Assembly: GCA_023053575.1 (NCBI GenBank) | Contig: JAKZAP010000005.1 | Location: 1,674,001 to 1,738,000, forward strand | Direction of reading: 5' to 3' | Length of the DNA stretch: 64,000 bases | From: Branchinecta lynchi | Lineage: Eukaryota; Arthropoda; Branchiopoda; Anostraca; Branchinectidae | In this document: positions 46,650 through 57,900 of the stretch, one piece after another | Layout of the letters: each line of letters starts with the position of its first letter | Numbering within the stretch: the first letter of the stretch is position 1 | Made by a program: the position numbers and the translations under genes | Notes under the pieces: generated by a model | Told to the model about the DNA's origin: nothing | The model's input: the letters and a program-made list of their open reading frames with translations, nothing else | Database searches by the model: none

Positions 46650-47111
46650 CACTTAGGCTCGGAAAGTTGTTTAGCGTTGACAGCTATCATAAGTGTCGTA
46701 ACATTTACTAGAATACATAACATTTGTTCACTAAAAGTAACTTTGCAAACCGTGTTGTGTTTTACAAACACAATACTTAAAGGCTTATTACATACGTAAC
46801 GTCACCATTAAGTGGGTTATGTCACATCTGTTAAAATCGCGCATCCTCGTGTATATGCTATGACACCCATGACAGCGTGTCACTTAGGCTCGGAAAGTTG
46901 TTTAGCGTTGACAGCTATCATAAGTGTCGTAACATTTACTAGAATACATAACATTTGTTCACTAAAAGTAACTTTGCAAACCGTGTTGTGTTTTACAAAC
47001 ACAATACTTAAAGGCTTATTACATACGTAACGTCACCATTAAGTGGGTTATGTCACATCTGTTAAAATCGCGCATCCTCGTGTATATGCTATGACACCCA
47101 TGACAGCGTGT
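46650..47111 (+). repeat. Perfect 231-bp tandem duplication
   Basis: The unit starting cacttaggctcggaaagttg at 46650 is repeated from 46881 with no difference that I can find, ending gacagcgtgt at 46880 and 47111. The identity implies a very recent event or an assembly error. It is not part of any repeat family seen elsewhere in the window. The short frames across it repeat the same peptide and are not genes. Confidence 0.95.
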
Positions 47112-47573
47112 GGGCTAAAAAAAAAACGTGACTTAGTTAGCCGATGTCGTTTTCTCAATGTTCCATCAAGTTACTTAATTAAATTGCACTTGCAAGGCGT
47201 AAGGTACGGCATACCGCTGAGTAGCTTGCAGTTAATAACGGTTACTATTCAGCTCAACTAGCAACAACTGGGATACCAGGAAACATCGGCTAGCTTAAAT
47301 CCCATTTAGATTCTCAGCCTTGTTTAGTCCCCATCGCTTCTGACCAGGAAAGTCGCAAAAAAAATCCCAACTCTTCTCTGTGGAAAAGATCTTAGAGGGA
47401 TAACTAGCTGATCAAGAAAAAAAACCGAAAATCTCTTTTTTTCTATTTTTGTCTGCAATGAATAGTCAGCTTGGCTTCAAACTATACTGAGCGTCCTGGC
47501 ACGAATTCCAATCCACGACTGCTAAACGACTGTTTGACTGGCCCCATAAGCTTTATATCCGGTCTATTACTGA

Positions 47574-47748
47574 CACACCTGTTCGTAAATCGGTTTTAGA
47601 CATTTTTAAGACGCTCCTTTCTCAACCTGTTCATAAACTCAAGGGATGGAAAAATTTATCACCCGTTTTTAATCCGTTATGAACAACCAATGAGACAGGA
47701 GCGTCATAAATGTCAAAACGTCTAAAACCGAATTACGAACAGGCGTGC
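47574..47748. mobile_element. MITE-9 (CACACCTGTTCGTAA ends)
   Basis: Left end cacacctgttcgtaaatcgg-ttttagac and right end gtctaaaaccgaattacgaa-caggcgtg are inverted. An inner pair (aagacgctcct / aggagcgtc) is also present. About 175 bp, non-coding, one copy in the window. Confidence 0.8.
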
Positions 47749-48603
47749 CTAAGTTTGCTGCGGACCATAGTTTACTGCGCAGGATGGATGAGCCAACTGA
47801 TATTTGTTCCAGCGATATCTCGACCCCTATCGTCAAGAGCCTCAGCGTTTTTCTAGCCTGAGCCTGAAGACGGCCTTGCCAAGAAGTGCCAAAATATCAC
47901 TTGAAATAATCTTAGCAGACTTATTCGTTTAGCGCAATGCGACATATCATAAGCTTGGTTCAGCAAATACTGAGCGGTAGCATCAGCTGTTTCCCTTCTT
48001 ACGACAGAGATTAACAATTCCAAACAACGAAACTCTACCACAACAAATTTCAACTCAACCCCGACTCTATCTCCAACTCATTTAGCGGAGTTCTCACAAA
48101 TTTTACCCCATCCCTACTCCATTCCAAGTTCATTCTGCACAATTTTCCCAGTTTCTGTACTGAAAATGTTCCAAACAACCAAAGTCTACACGATTTTAGC
48201 CAAACCACAACTCAACTACCAGTTCCTTCAGCACGGTTCCCAGCCCGACTAAATTACAGCTTCTTTTCACACAATTCAACACGAGATGACGCTATAACGA
48301 ATAATTCATAATACCGGTTTTCCCAGTTCCGTATCGCAATTATTAAGGATCAACGCCTGCAGTCACCAACAGCGATTTCTCCCAGGAGACAAGACCGATT
48401 GCGGGCCAGAGACCCGACTGGTCCAAGTCTCAACTGAGCAGATAAGCTGCGCCTCCAAGGACATTCCCCCTTGGCGAGGGGGTTTTCTGCACAAGACAAA
48501 ACAGACTAAACTATTCTGCTCACTGTTCAGGATCAAACAGAAAGCTCCAAGAGTGACTAAAATCTCAACAACACTAACTTTGCACCACTGGTCATACTTT
48601 CAA
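47749..48603 (-). other. 3' flank / probable 3' UTR of the USP gene
   Basis: Lies after the stop of the - strand gene. A family C hairpin fragment is at 47855-47950 (agcctgaagacggccttgcc). The stretch 48050-48300 is C/A-rich on the + strand, thus G/T-rich in the transcript. I see no clear AATAAA on the - strand close to the stop. Confidence 0.4.
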
Positions 48604-48918
48604 CTATCGTCGATACTTGGAATTGGAATTCCAATTGTATCTGTCACTTCTATAGCCACCATTTCGGTCGCCACCGTTATTCCAGGACTTCCTGCGCTGG
48701 AATCCCCCACCGCCGGTATTATAGCGTCCGTTGTCGCTCCAGCTCCTGTTGGGGGTCCACTTACTCTGCGACCGGTTAGAGTTCCAGTCACTGAAGCTAT
48801 TGTTTGCACTGTAGCCGTTTTCGTGTTTTTGCCGTTTGTAGTCTTGGAAAGACTGAAACGCGTTTTGATTGCCATCACTTGACCGGTACTCCTGCTTCTT
48901 AGTCTTGAATTTTCGTTC
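48604..48918 (-). CDS. USP last exon, Asn/Gly/Arg/Trp-rich tail and stop
   Basis: Reads ERKFKTKKQEYRSSDGNQNA, FQSFQDYKRQKHENG, then a tail rich in Asn, Gly, Ser, Trp and Arg, ending SKYRR and TAG (48604-48606). N-FQ--QD corresponds to the NVFQKLQD motif near the USP36 C-terminus. The W/N/R/G-rich remainder is not in the USP36 I know and may be lineage-specific. 104 codons plus stop, acceptor gcttatag. Confidence 0.9.
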   Translation of the reverse strand, partial: ERKFKTKKQEYRSSDGNQNAFQSFQDYKRQKHENGYSANNSFSDWNSNRSQSKWTPNRSWSDNGRYNTGGGGFQRRKSWNNGGDRNGGYRSDRYNWNSNSKYRR

Positions 48919-51900
48919 CTATAAGCAAAGTAAATAGGTCAAACTCGTCAGAATTGCCGTAGTTTCACTTTTATCAACCTCTGTACCCCCCCCCCTCCCA
49001 CACACACACTTCCTCCCCTCATTCCCACATACAAGAGAAAGGAGGTTAATAAGATACACAAAGCAGAACGCTTATCTTTACACTTGTAATAAAAATAACG
49101 AGAAGCCCTCGGTGAACCTAGGAAATAACGGAGGGTCGCTCATTCAAGTATATTCCAACCTAACAACTTCGTGAAGGGCGGGTGTTGCCTTATCAATCTA
49201 AGCAGTTTCCATTTTTCTATTCCCAGATCCGGGTGGTTGCCAAGCATCTCTGGGACAGAATACTGGCGACTTCTGTCGGGAAAAAAAAAGTTCACACAAA
49301 CTATTTTTATTAAAAAAAATTTCTCTGGAAATCGAACTCCTCTATTGTGGTTCACTGACATTCCATTGGGTCTGGGAGGAACTTTAAAGGTCGTCGAAAC
49401 TATGCTTATGATCATATAATAATCCGTAAACTTTGATTCGAGTAAAGCTCAAGTCATTGTTATTAAAATAAAAATGCAACCGAAATGTAATGACAGTGAA
49501 TGATAATGACTCATGTACACTATGCCAATTTCTTTTTTTTTCTTCTCACCCTACATTATCACCTGAAAGTGGGTGGAAACAACAATTTGAATGATCCTAA
49601 CTCAAGATTAAAACGGGAAGCGCATACTATAGATAGCATAGATGGCATGGTAAAACGTGGGAATCCCGGTCATCAGATGCTTAAGCTCACGTCCAAGAAT
49701 GGGCACCCGCTCAACATTTGTTCAGCATTTGCGGCCTTATGCTCAAACAGACCGCTCGGCAGGAAAAATAATTCTTATCATAGCACCAAAGGCGATAGAC
49801 CTATGGCGAGTCGCTATGCAAATTTGAGACCCTCTTACATCAACGAAGGCCGAAACTATGCAAGGAGTTTGGTGTCGGCTTTCGAGCCAGTCTCCCTGCT
49901 GGGGACGTTATGTGAATATTTTTAAATATGTATGTTTAAATAATAAAAGAACTTGAACTTGGAACTTGAACTCGAACCTTTGAACATCCATAGATGTATA
50001 TTTCTCAACGACACTTCGAACGATATTTCTCAACCATCTTATAGTGAAAAGATCATTTCTAGTAAGAGTTGTGCTTTAAGTTAGCTTACCTTCCCCATAT
50101 CGAGTTCCTCATTATACAAGTCTTCTGCAGTCCTCTTCCGCGACTCATTTCTCAGAGTTTCGCCCTCAATGTCAACCTTGGACTTAGTCCCGCTCCACGA
50201 AGATACTGCAAGAAAACGACATTTATTGAGAAGCGTTCGCCCGACAGCATTAACTAACAAGACCAAAGGCTTCGATGGGATCCTAAAATGTAATATTTGA
50301 TATAGACAATTGGGTCTTGTCTTTGCCAGACTCTTTGAACATTTTTACTATTAAGATTTAGTAACAATTCAGTATTTAGGAACAATTTATTAAAATTCAG
50401 AGACAGATTAAGGCCAAATAGCTAATCATCTGAGAAAAAACAAGTTCAGATATGGATTCAGCATGTGTGTTTACCCCTATAAGTCATATCTATTTTGACG
50501 AAACTGATCGAACATTCCTGCCTTTCTTCTGCCACATTTCCGGTTTTGGCCGAGTTCCGGGCGAACTGCTTGTCCGGAAAAAGAAATAAAGCTCAGAAAA
50601 CGAACAGCGTATGTCCTTATACCAATATCGAACATCTAATCAACTTCAAATAAAACTTTTACTTTTGACAAACTTTGCGGTTTTGTCCGGATTCCCGGCG
50701 AACTACTTGTCCGGCGACAAAATAATTTTCATAATCGTAAAATAATTTTCATAATCGTATTCAGCATGTCTTCTTACCCCCTATTTGCGAATCTCATGGG
50801 CTGTTTGAAATATTTTGTTTGCTCCTTAATTTGAAACCCCTGAGTGTACAGAGCCCAACTACGAACTCGACCTTTCCCTTGACCCAAAGAATCCTCATTC
50901 CAAGTCTAATTTATTTTTATTCAAATATCTCATTCCTTTCGAGAGTTATCGTGCTGAAAGACGGACGGACGGAAAACTTTTGCGATGTCATATGTATCCC
51001 TCCACTTACGTTCTGGGATCAAAAAAGGCTTCAAGAAACCAGCATAACACTACAACACTCACCAAAAAGGAAAAAAAAAGGCAATAGGCCGATCTTGGGA
51101 ACAGTCTGAACAACTGTTTGCATAACATTATCCAAGACATTTAACTTGGCTATTTACTCTTTCAGCAGCCATGACGCGTGTCCAAACTAAATTGAATCGG
51201 AATTCCATACAAGCGTGACGTCACACCCGTTTGATCTATTTTACATCAGAAAAAGAAATTTTTTAGTTTATTCCTATCTGCGAATATATATTTTAATATA
51301 AATATATACAGCCGAGAGGCCAGCGAGGAGCCGGTCGCTTTTACAGTTACAAAACGAACTATGGACAATCAAATCCTATCTTAGGTACACAACCATATGA
51401 CGTCACTACGTACGTCACGACTGTATGGAATTCCGAAACAAATTAGTCAACACCGATGCACGGACAAGTAAGAACTGATAAAAACTAAAGCATGATCAAC
51501 ACAATTCTTATTTAATTTGTTCACCACTACCTTTATATTTCCGATGAAGTTGTGCGACCGTAGCTGTCTTTTTTAAAACTAGCCCCACGATGTTTTGCTA
51601 CAAAGTCAGAAGTAGTCACCCCCCCCCCCCCCCCCCCCTCATTTAATGTTGTGTAGATGTCACTAAATCGTTCAATACAACAAAAACTGTTCTTACCCTG
51701 ATTCCCAAAGCCGAGATGAGACATGTCCTTTAGTTGTGAGACCACGTCGTCCGACGAAACTGCCGAACCCACAACCTTAGCCTGAAGTTCTGCTGCCTTC
51801 TCCTCGTGCTTCTTGTCTTCTTCCTTAACGGACACAATTCTGCTCCTGTCTTTCTTGGGACACACATCATATTTCAAGCTAGTGGGGGTTGATTCCTTAG

Positions 51901-54900
51901 CTTTAACTGTTACCAGTTTCTCGGATAACTTCACTTTGTCATTATGTTCTTTCTGGAACTTCTTCAATCCCTCTATCTCAGCATTTTTCTCGTTTTGTTT
52001 CCGCGATGTTTCTTCCACCTCTTCACACGTCTTCAGCTTTTCCTTTTTAACTTTCTTTGGGACAGGCGAACTCAAACTCTCAGTATCTGATGAGAACTTC
52101 GAAGATCGGGAAGGTTCACTAACTGAGGTACGCTCCTCGCTCTGTGCTCGCTTGAATATTTTGCCGGTAAAGTTGGCAAGCTTCCTCTTCACATTCTCCC
52201 AGCGTGTATTACCGTCTGCCTCAAGGATCAGCCAATCAGACGTTGAGCTCCCGGCAACGCTCGAGGTTTCACTCGTCGCTGGAGTGACCTTCCATTTATT
52301 TTCTGTAGCTCTCACTTCAGCTTTGTCCATTTTGCCACTGTCTTTCCGGTCTTCGTCCGAGTCTGACTCGTACGGAACAAGACTCTTAAGCCCATTCTCT
52401 TTCTTCACATCAGACACTGCTGCCTTAGCGGCCACGGGCTCTGATTTCTTGACGAGTACTGGTTTTGCTCCATTGATGAGAACCGATGATGCGACGCCAT
52501 TTTTGAATTTCTGGTTGATGACCAGCCGAGGTTTGTTTTGCTCGGGAGTTTCCTGTTTTGAATTCAGATTAAAGGTGATTTTTTCCCTTTCTTTGGTGGC
52601 AGGCAGATTTCCGTTTTTAAGTGGTGTTGCCACGGATGGTTTCACCATTCCATCGATACCGATAATGGTTGGCTTTACCACAGGAACTGCACGTGGCAAC
52701 ATGACTAGCTTCGGCGTGGGTTTCCCTGAAACAAGGACAAAAGCTTGAACAATGTTAAAAGCCAAGACCAAATGCTCGATGAAAATAAATAGAAACAAAT
52801 GACTTTCTAGGAACCCTGCGGTTCCGGGGAGGGGAGGGGGGGTGCTTCTATTGAAACTTCTTACTATAATAAAACCTTGGACCGAAACAATTACATGATA
52901 TTCCGGGATTCCATGCACCCGGTTGTGAATTTCCGACTGACTATGAAATCTAGTCCTGGTAGGGTCACAGATTTACTCGCTAGTCTCCATTTCAGGCTCA
53001 CCATCTAGACAGGAGACCCAACCACCCCACCTTGACAGGAGATCCTATCTGCATTCTACAGCGCAGATTTGGAGCATAGTTAATGAAAATACCTTCCGAA
53101 CAACAAATAGTTTCAAAAACCATTTGGACAAGGAGTGGTCAGGCAAACCGTGGGGATTCGACTGGAAACTTGAACAAAGCAACACCCATGAAGGCGTATA
53201 TTAGGAGAAATCCTACTCGCCTACAATTGCAAATTTGAAGGTGATTTGCAGGTAACGAGATTTCGCATGCGAAATGCGCATCACTATGGGGAAACATGAA
53301 GACGATGAGTCGACATTCAGAGCGAAGGGGATGATTCGCTAGTCCTTCAGCCCAAGCTGACTGCGAATCATATTTGACAATGCAAAACGGATAAACGACC
53401 ATGTATGACGGTTCACCACTATTTTTGTTAAAAGATATCATGGAAATAAACGAATTTGAATTTGAAGTCAGCTACATTTGAGCCTGAAGGCTCAAGGTTT
53501 GAGCCTTGACAAGAAGGGCTGAAATATAGCTCTAATAAAATCTAGCTGACTTATCCGTTTTGCACCGTCAAAGATGATTCCCACCCGACTGCGAAAATCG
53601 GACTGAGTGAGCAAGTACGAATCTTCTGCGGAAGCACGCACAAACCTTTTTACGTTGAAGTATATTTTTATTAAACACTACTCTGTAAAAATGATCAATA
53701 ATGTACTTACCACTAGGTGTTGCCAGTTTCGCTGGAGCAGCGCTGGTGAGCTGGTAACTTGCTGAAATCTCTGCTGGGGGCTGGCTTCGTTCAAACAAAA
53801 GAATGTACGCACTTGAGGTCTGAGTCGCATTGATGGACACGGATCGGACCTGAAAAGAAGTTGGAAATTAATGGGTTTACACGAGCAGCCGGAACGTTGT
53901 TCCAAACGCGGAGGCATATTTTCTGTGTGAGCCGAAGCTGGTACAGAAAACGGCTGAGGAGAAAGAAACATGAGAAGTGTATAAAATACAAAATATCTAG
54001 CATTCCAGCTTTGCAGGCGGGTGACTGCACTTTAAAGTTTAACTGAAAAGCCAACTTATTTCTGTATCATTTAACTGACCAAGACTGCATAGTTTGGCTT
54101 GTGTTTTATTTTCACTGTTTATTTATGAGTGTGATGCTCAGAATATTTACGGCCGTCCTCACAATGCACAATTCTACTAAGACGCGAAAAATCTGAATCT
54201 AAATACAAACGCGGCTTTTCAGTGGCCAGTGGTCAGCTCGCGGAAGGTAGCTAACTGTGTCAACACATTATTTTCGTAAACCGTTTTCGTCACGCATACA
54301 ACACAGGTACATGCGCTTAGAGGTACCTCAAACCCAACAGGGAAATTCAACAATATGAAAATCGACTATTCCTGAATAGCGGAGCAACAAAGTAACGCAT
54401 TTTCATCGGGTCTTCGAGCCTCTTTAAGTGAATAAGTGATGGGTGACTAGATTGTCCTACCCGGCCTTTTTCAGTTAAACTTTAAATCCATTTGCTAGAG
54501 CTTGGTGTTGATCTGCATCACTATCAGGTCTCAACAATCTGGAAAACCGGAACTTAAGTTAGATGGAAAACCGGAACTTAAAGTATACCAAATTAAAATC
54601 ACGTAGTATGATATGAGAACTTAAAAAAGTTAAATTGCTGGCAAAAAATTCGTGAGGAATCATCAGGCTACCGTTTGATAGGAACGATTAACGTTACACA
54701 ACTTTGTATTTTCTTTCTCAAGTTCCAACTCAATTTCAGACTATTTGTTTCATTACACTTTTCGTACCCTTCGAAAGCGACATTAAAAAAATTCATAAAA
54801 TAATATACAATTTCATATGGGAAGGAAAAGAACCACCAAAACTCAGAATTACAGATATGCATCATCAACATGTCCCAACAGAAGAAAGAAAGAACCGAAT

Positions 54901-57900
54901 TTCCCCTGAACATAACACGGGAAAATGTAAAAACTGTAATGAAATCGAAGAGGTAAATCATTTTCTTGTTAAATGCGAGAAGAAAAAGGAGAGAATAAGG
55001 AAATTTGAAAATATAATATGTTCTTTAATGGAATATGGAGACAAATGGCATTTCAAGGAAGAAATGAGCCTTATAAATGTTACAAGTAAACATGGACTGA
55101 AAAGAGAAAGTACAATGACATTCATGATATCGACATATTGTTATTATGCGTGGAAAGACAGAGAAAAAGGTGATGATGATTCCGTATTAATGAAAATTAA
55201 AAAAATTTGGGAAATAATAAAAGGTAGTAATGATAAAGTAGGAAATGATTTGAAATTCAGTTTTAGTCTTGAAGATTTAATTTGAAATTTAATAAAAAAG
55301 AAAAAAAAAGAAATAATAAGAGGCGGGAAAGTAGCGTACAGTCATATTTGACGGTGCAAAACACTTTTTGTTTACTTTCTTTTATATTATAACCAAACAT
55401 GTCTTACAAAAAAGTAGCCGGGCGTAACCAATAGTTGGTTTCTTGTCTTTTCAAAGTTAAGGTTTTTCTTTTCTTGATTTCCTTCGTAAGATCTATTTTG
55501 AGAATGCTGGGGCCAGCAGATGATCCCACGGTCGTACTCAGTCCTAGTTTGGACTGGCAGCTAGTATGGGGGTGGTGTGGTCCGGTTTCCCCCCTTTCCA
55601 ACAAGACAAGTGAATTTAAAGCTCTGCAAGAACGAGTGATACGGATGCATATGACCTTTCAATCCAACGCGTCAAACCCCAAACAACAACAAGAACAACC
55701 CCTTTAATACCTTCAAGGGTCGGCTAACATTCGTGAACTGTCACACTTACCGAACAATCATCAAACATGTAACAATTCCCGTTCGACGCCATGGCCACTG
55801 CTGTGTAGTGTCCGCAGTTCTGTGACGATCCCAAGTGATTGACTAAGCTGGTAAACTTATATGTGATCGGCAGCTTGGACCTTTGGCTCTCATGAAGGAA
55901 CCTGGTCAAGTTGACATTTTGGCTGTACTGGACAGGTTTGTTCAACTTGCCACCGAATCCAGAAAACCTAAAAATTAGATATCCACAAAAAGCGCTAAGG
56001 AAATGTACAGTTTGAGGATAATGTCCACCATCACACCTTGCTTTAAATAATCCCATGCCTACCCTGATCGGGCATGAACTAGACCTACGTTGCCCGGGCA
56101 ACGTGAAGTGTTGCGGCAACCGGAAATAGTGGACAACCGGCGAACTATCGATATTTTTCAGTTAAAAGGGGAATGATAACAGAAGCTCTCAGCCCCACAA
56201 TATAATAGTCTAGAAAAGAAGCAAAACCTAGTTGGTGCCGAATCAATGCGAACCAGTTGAAACACTCGGAAGAAGTACAAACCTGTTCTTAAACCTTCCA
56301 CTTTCATTCATTATGTTCCGCTGAAACAAAAGCAAAAGGACGCCCCTGGGTGGGCTCGAACCACCAGCCTTCCGGTTAACAGCCGAACGCGCTAGCCAAT
56401 TGCGCCACAGAGGCTTGTGAAAATATTTGCTCTTTCATACTTAAATACGCAACAAAGCTTCTCGGAAATTACTTACGACATTTTTATTTTAAACTGCGAC
56501 AAAATTGTTTCGGAACTCCATACAACAAATAATTTCATTCCATCATTTATTTCTGGTAATTTCTTGTAAGTGTCTTAGTCAATTTGTTTCTTGTGTCTGT
56601 GTATTTTGTAAATTTATATTCCTTTTCTAGCTTTTAGCTATTCGGATTAAACTTGATTGATTGATTGAATAGTGACATCCAGTGATTGTGGGACCCAACA
56701 TAGGATTTAACTGTCCCTAGGTCGTTTTACAAACGTAAATCCGACGGCGCCTCGCTGGCCGCTCGGTTCCATACATATATTTAAATATATATTCACTGAT
56801 AGGACGTCACGCTTGTATGGAATTTCGATACAATTTAGTTTAGAACCTTTAAACGGGAGCCAATCACAAATCAGAAAAAAATACTCCTTGTACGAGTGCG
56901 GAATATAAGAAGGGTTTTCGCGAGATCTCGGAATCACTTTGAGCGAAGCGCATCGCGAAAACTGTGGGAAAGTTATTCCTGGAATCACTTTCCACTTTCC
57001 CGCTTGACTGATCGCGAAAACACATGGGAAGCTAACATGGCCTGGAAAATGTGAAATTAAAAACTTTTTCTAATAAATATGGTTCACTTAACGGTTCTTT
57101 GATTCTCGTATTTTCCATCGAAAAAACCCTAATAACGCTTGCCATTTTTTTGTATTTATTAGTGATACTTGCACTGCTTTTTTCCCACACCTTTGAAATT
57201 CCCGCCGAAACATTCATCTTTCCGCGGAGCTTTCCATTTTCCTCGTGAAATCACTTTCCGGGAAAGCTGCTTCGGTTACCGAAGCGCAAAAACCGGGTTG
57301 GAAAGTTCGGCAACTTTCCGAAGTAGCACGAAAACCACTGGAAAGTGATTCCGACTTTACTTTCCAGCTCGCGAAAACCCTCCTATAAGCCTGCAAACAC
57401 AAGCACCACTTTACAGAGCAGCGATTTTAGAATCCGAGCGAAAAAAAATTAAAAAAACATCCTTGTACAGGGAATGGTGTGAAGCTCCAGAAATGAAAAC
57501 TCGCGTCTATGTGGCACAAAGCTTTATAGGAACAGTCTACGGTTCATCTGTTAGTTGGCTTTCTCATTGGAACATATTTTTTTCGCGAGGGGTTCTCACT
57601 TCCTAAAAACGTTGTAAGGGACGTGGTCGAATGCCGCTGAAGTCTGTAACTTCTATGGTATCCGGTGACGGAAAACATTAGTTAAACTGAAAGCCAACTT
57701 CTTTTTGTATCATTTAACTGAATACACTTCAATCAATCAATATCAATATATTTTAATTAATGACATTATACGTCACATAAATAAAAGAACTGGACGATAT
57801 ACCCTATATACACATTAACCATCTGGCAGTTCAGGGCAGTAGCATAGTCTGCGGTGCAGACGATAAAACTGCCCGGAACGACAATCCTTGTTCTGGTGAA

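Noticed and set aside
46605..47261. Three similar short frames on the + strand
   Set aside because: Produced by the 231-bp tandem duplication; no coding signal beyond the repetition.
48553..48882. A 109-codon open frame on the + strand rich in Val/Ile/Pro
   Set aside because: It is a shadow of the last USP exon; the - strand reading fits the gene.
51813..52748. A 311-codon open frame on the + strand
   Set aside because: It lies opposite the large USP exon. The - strand reading has conserved USP36-like motifs and correct splice phases; the + strand reading has no recognisable motif.
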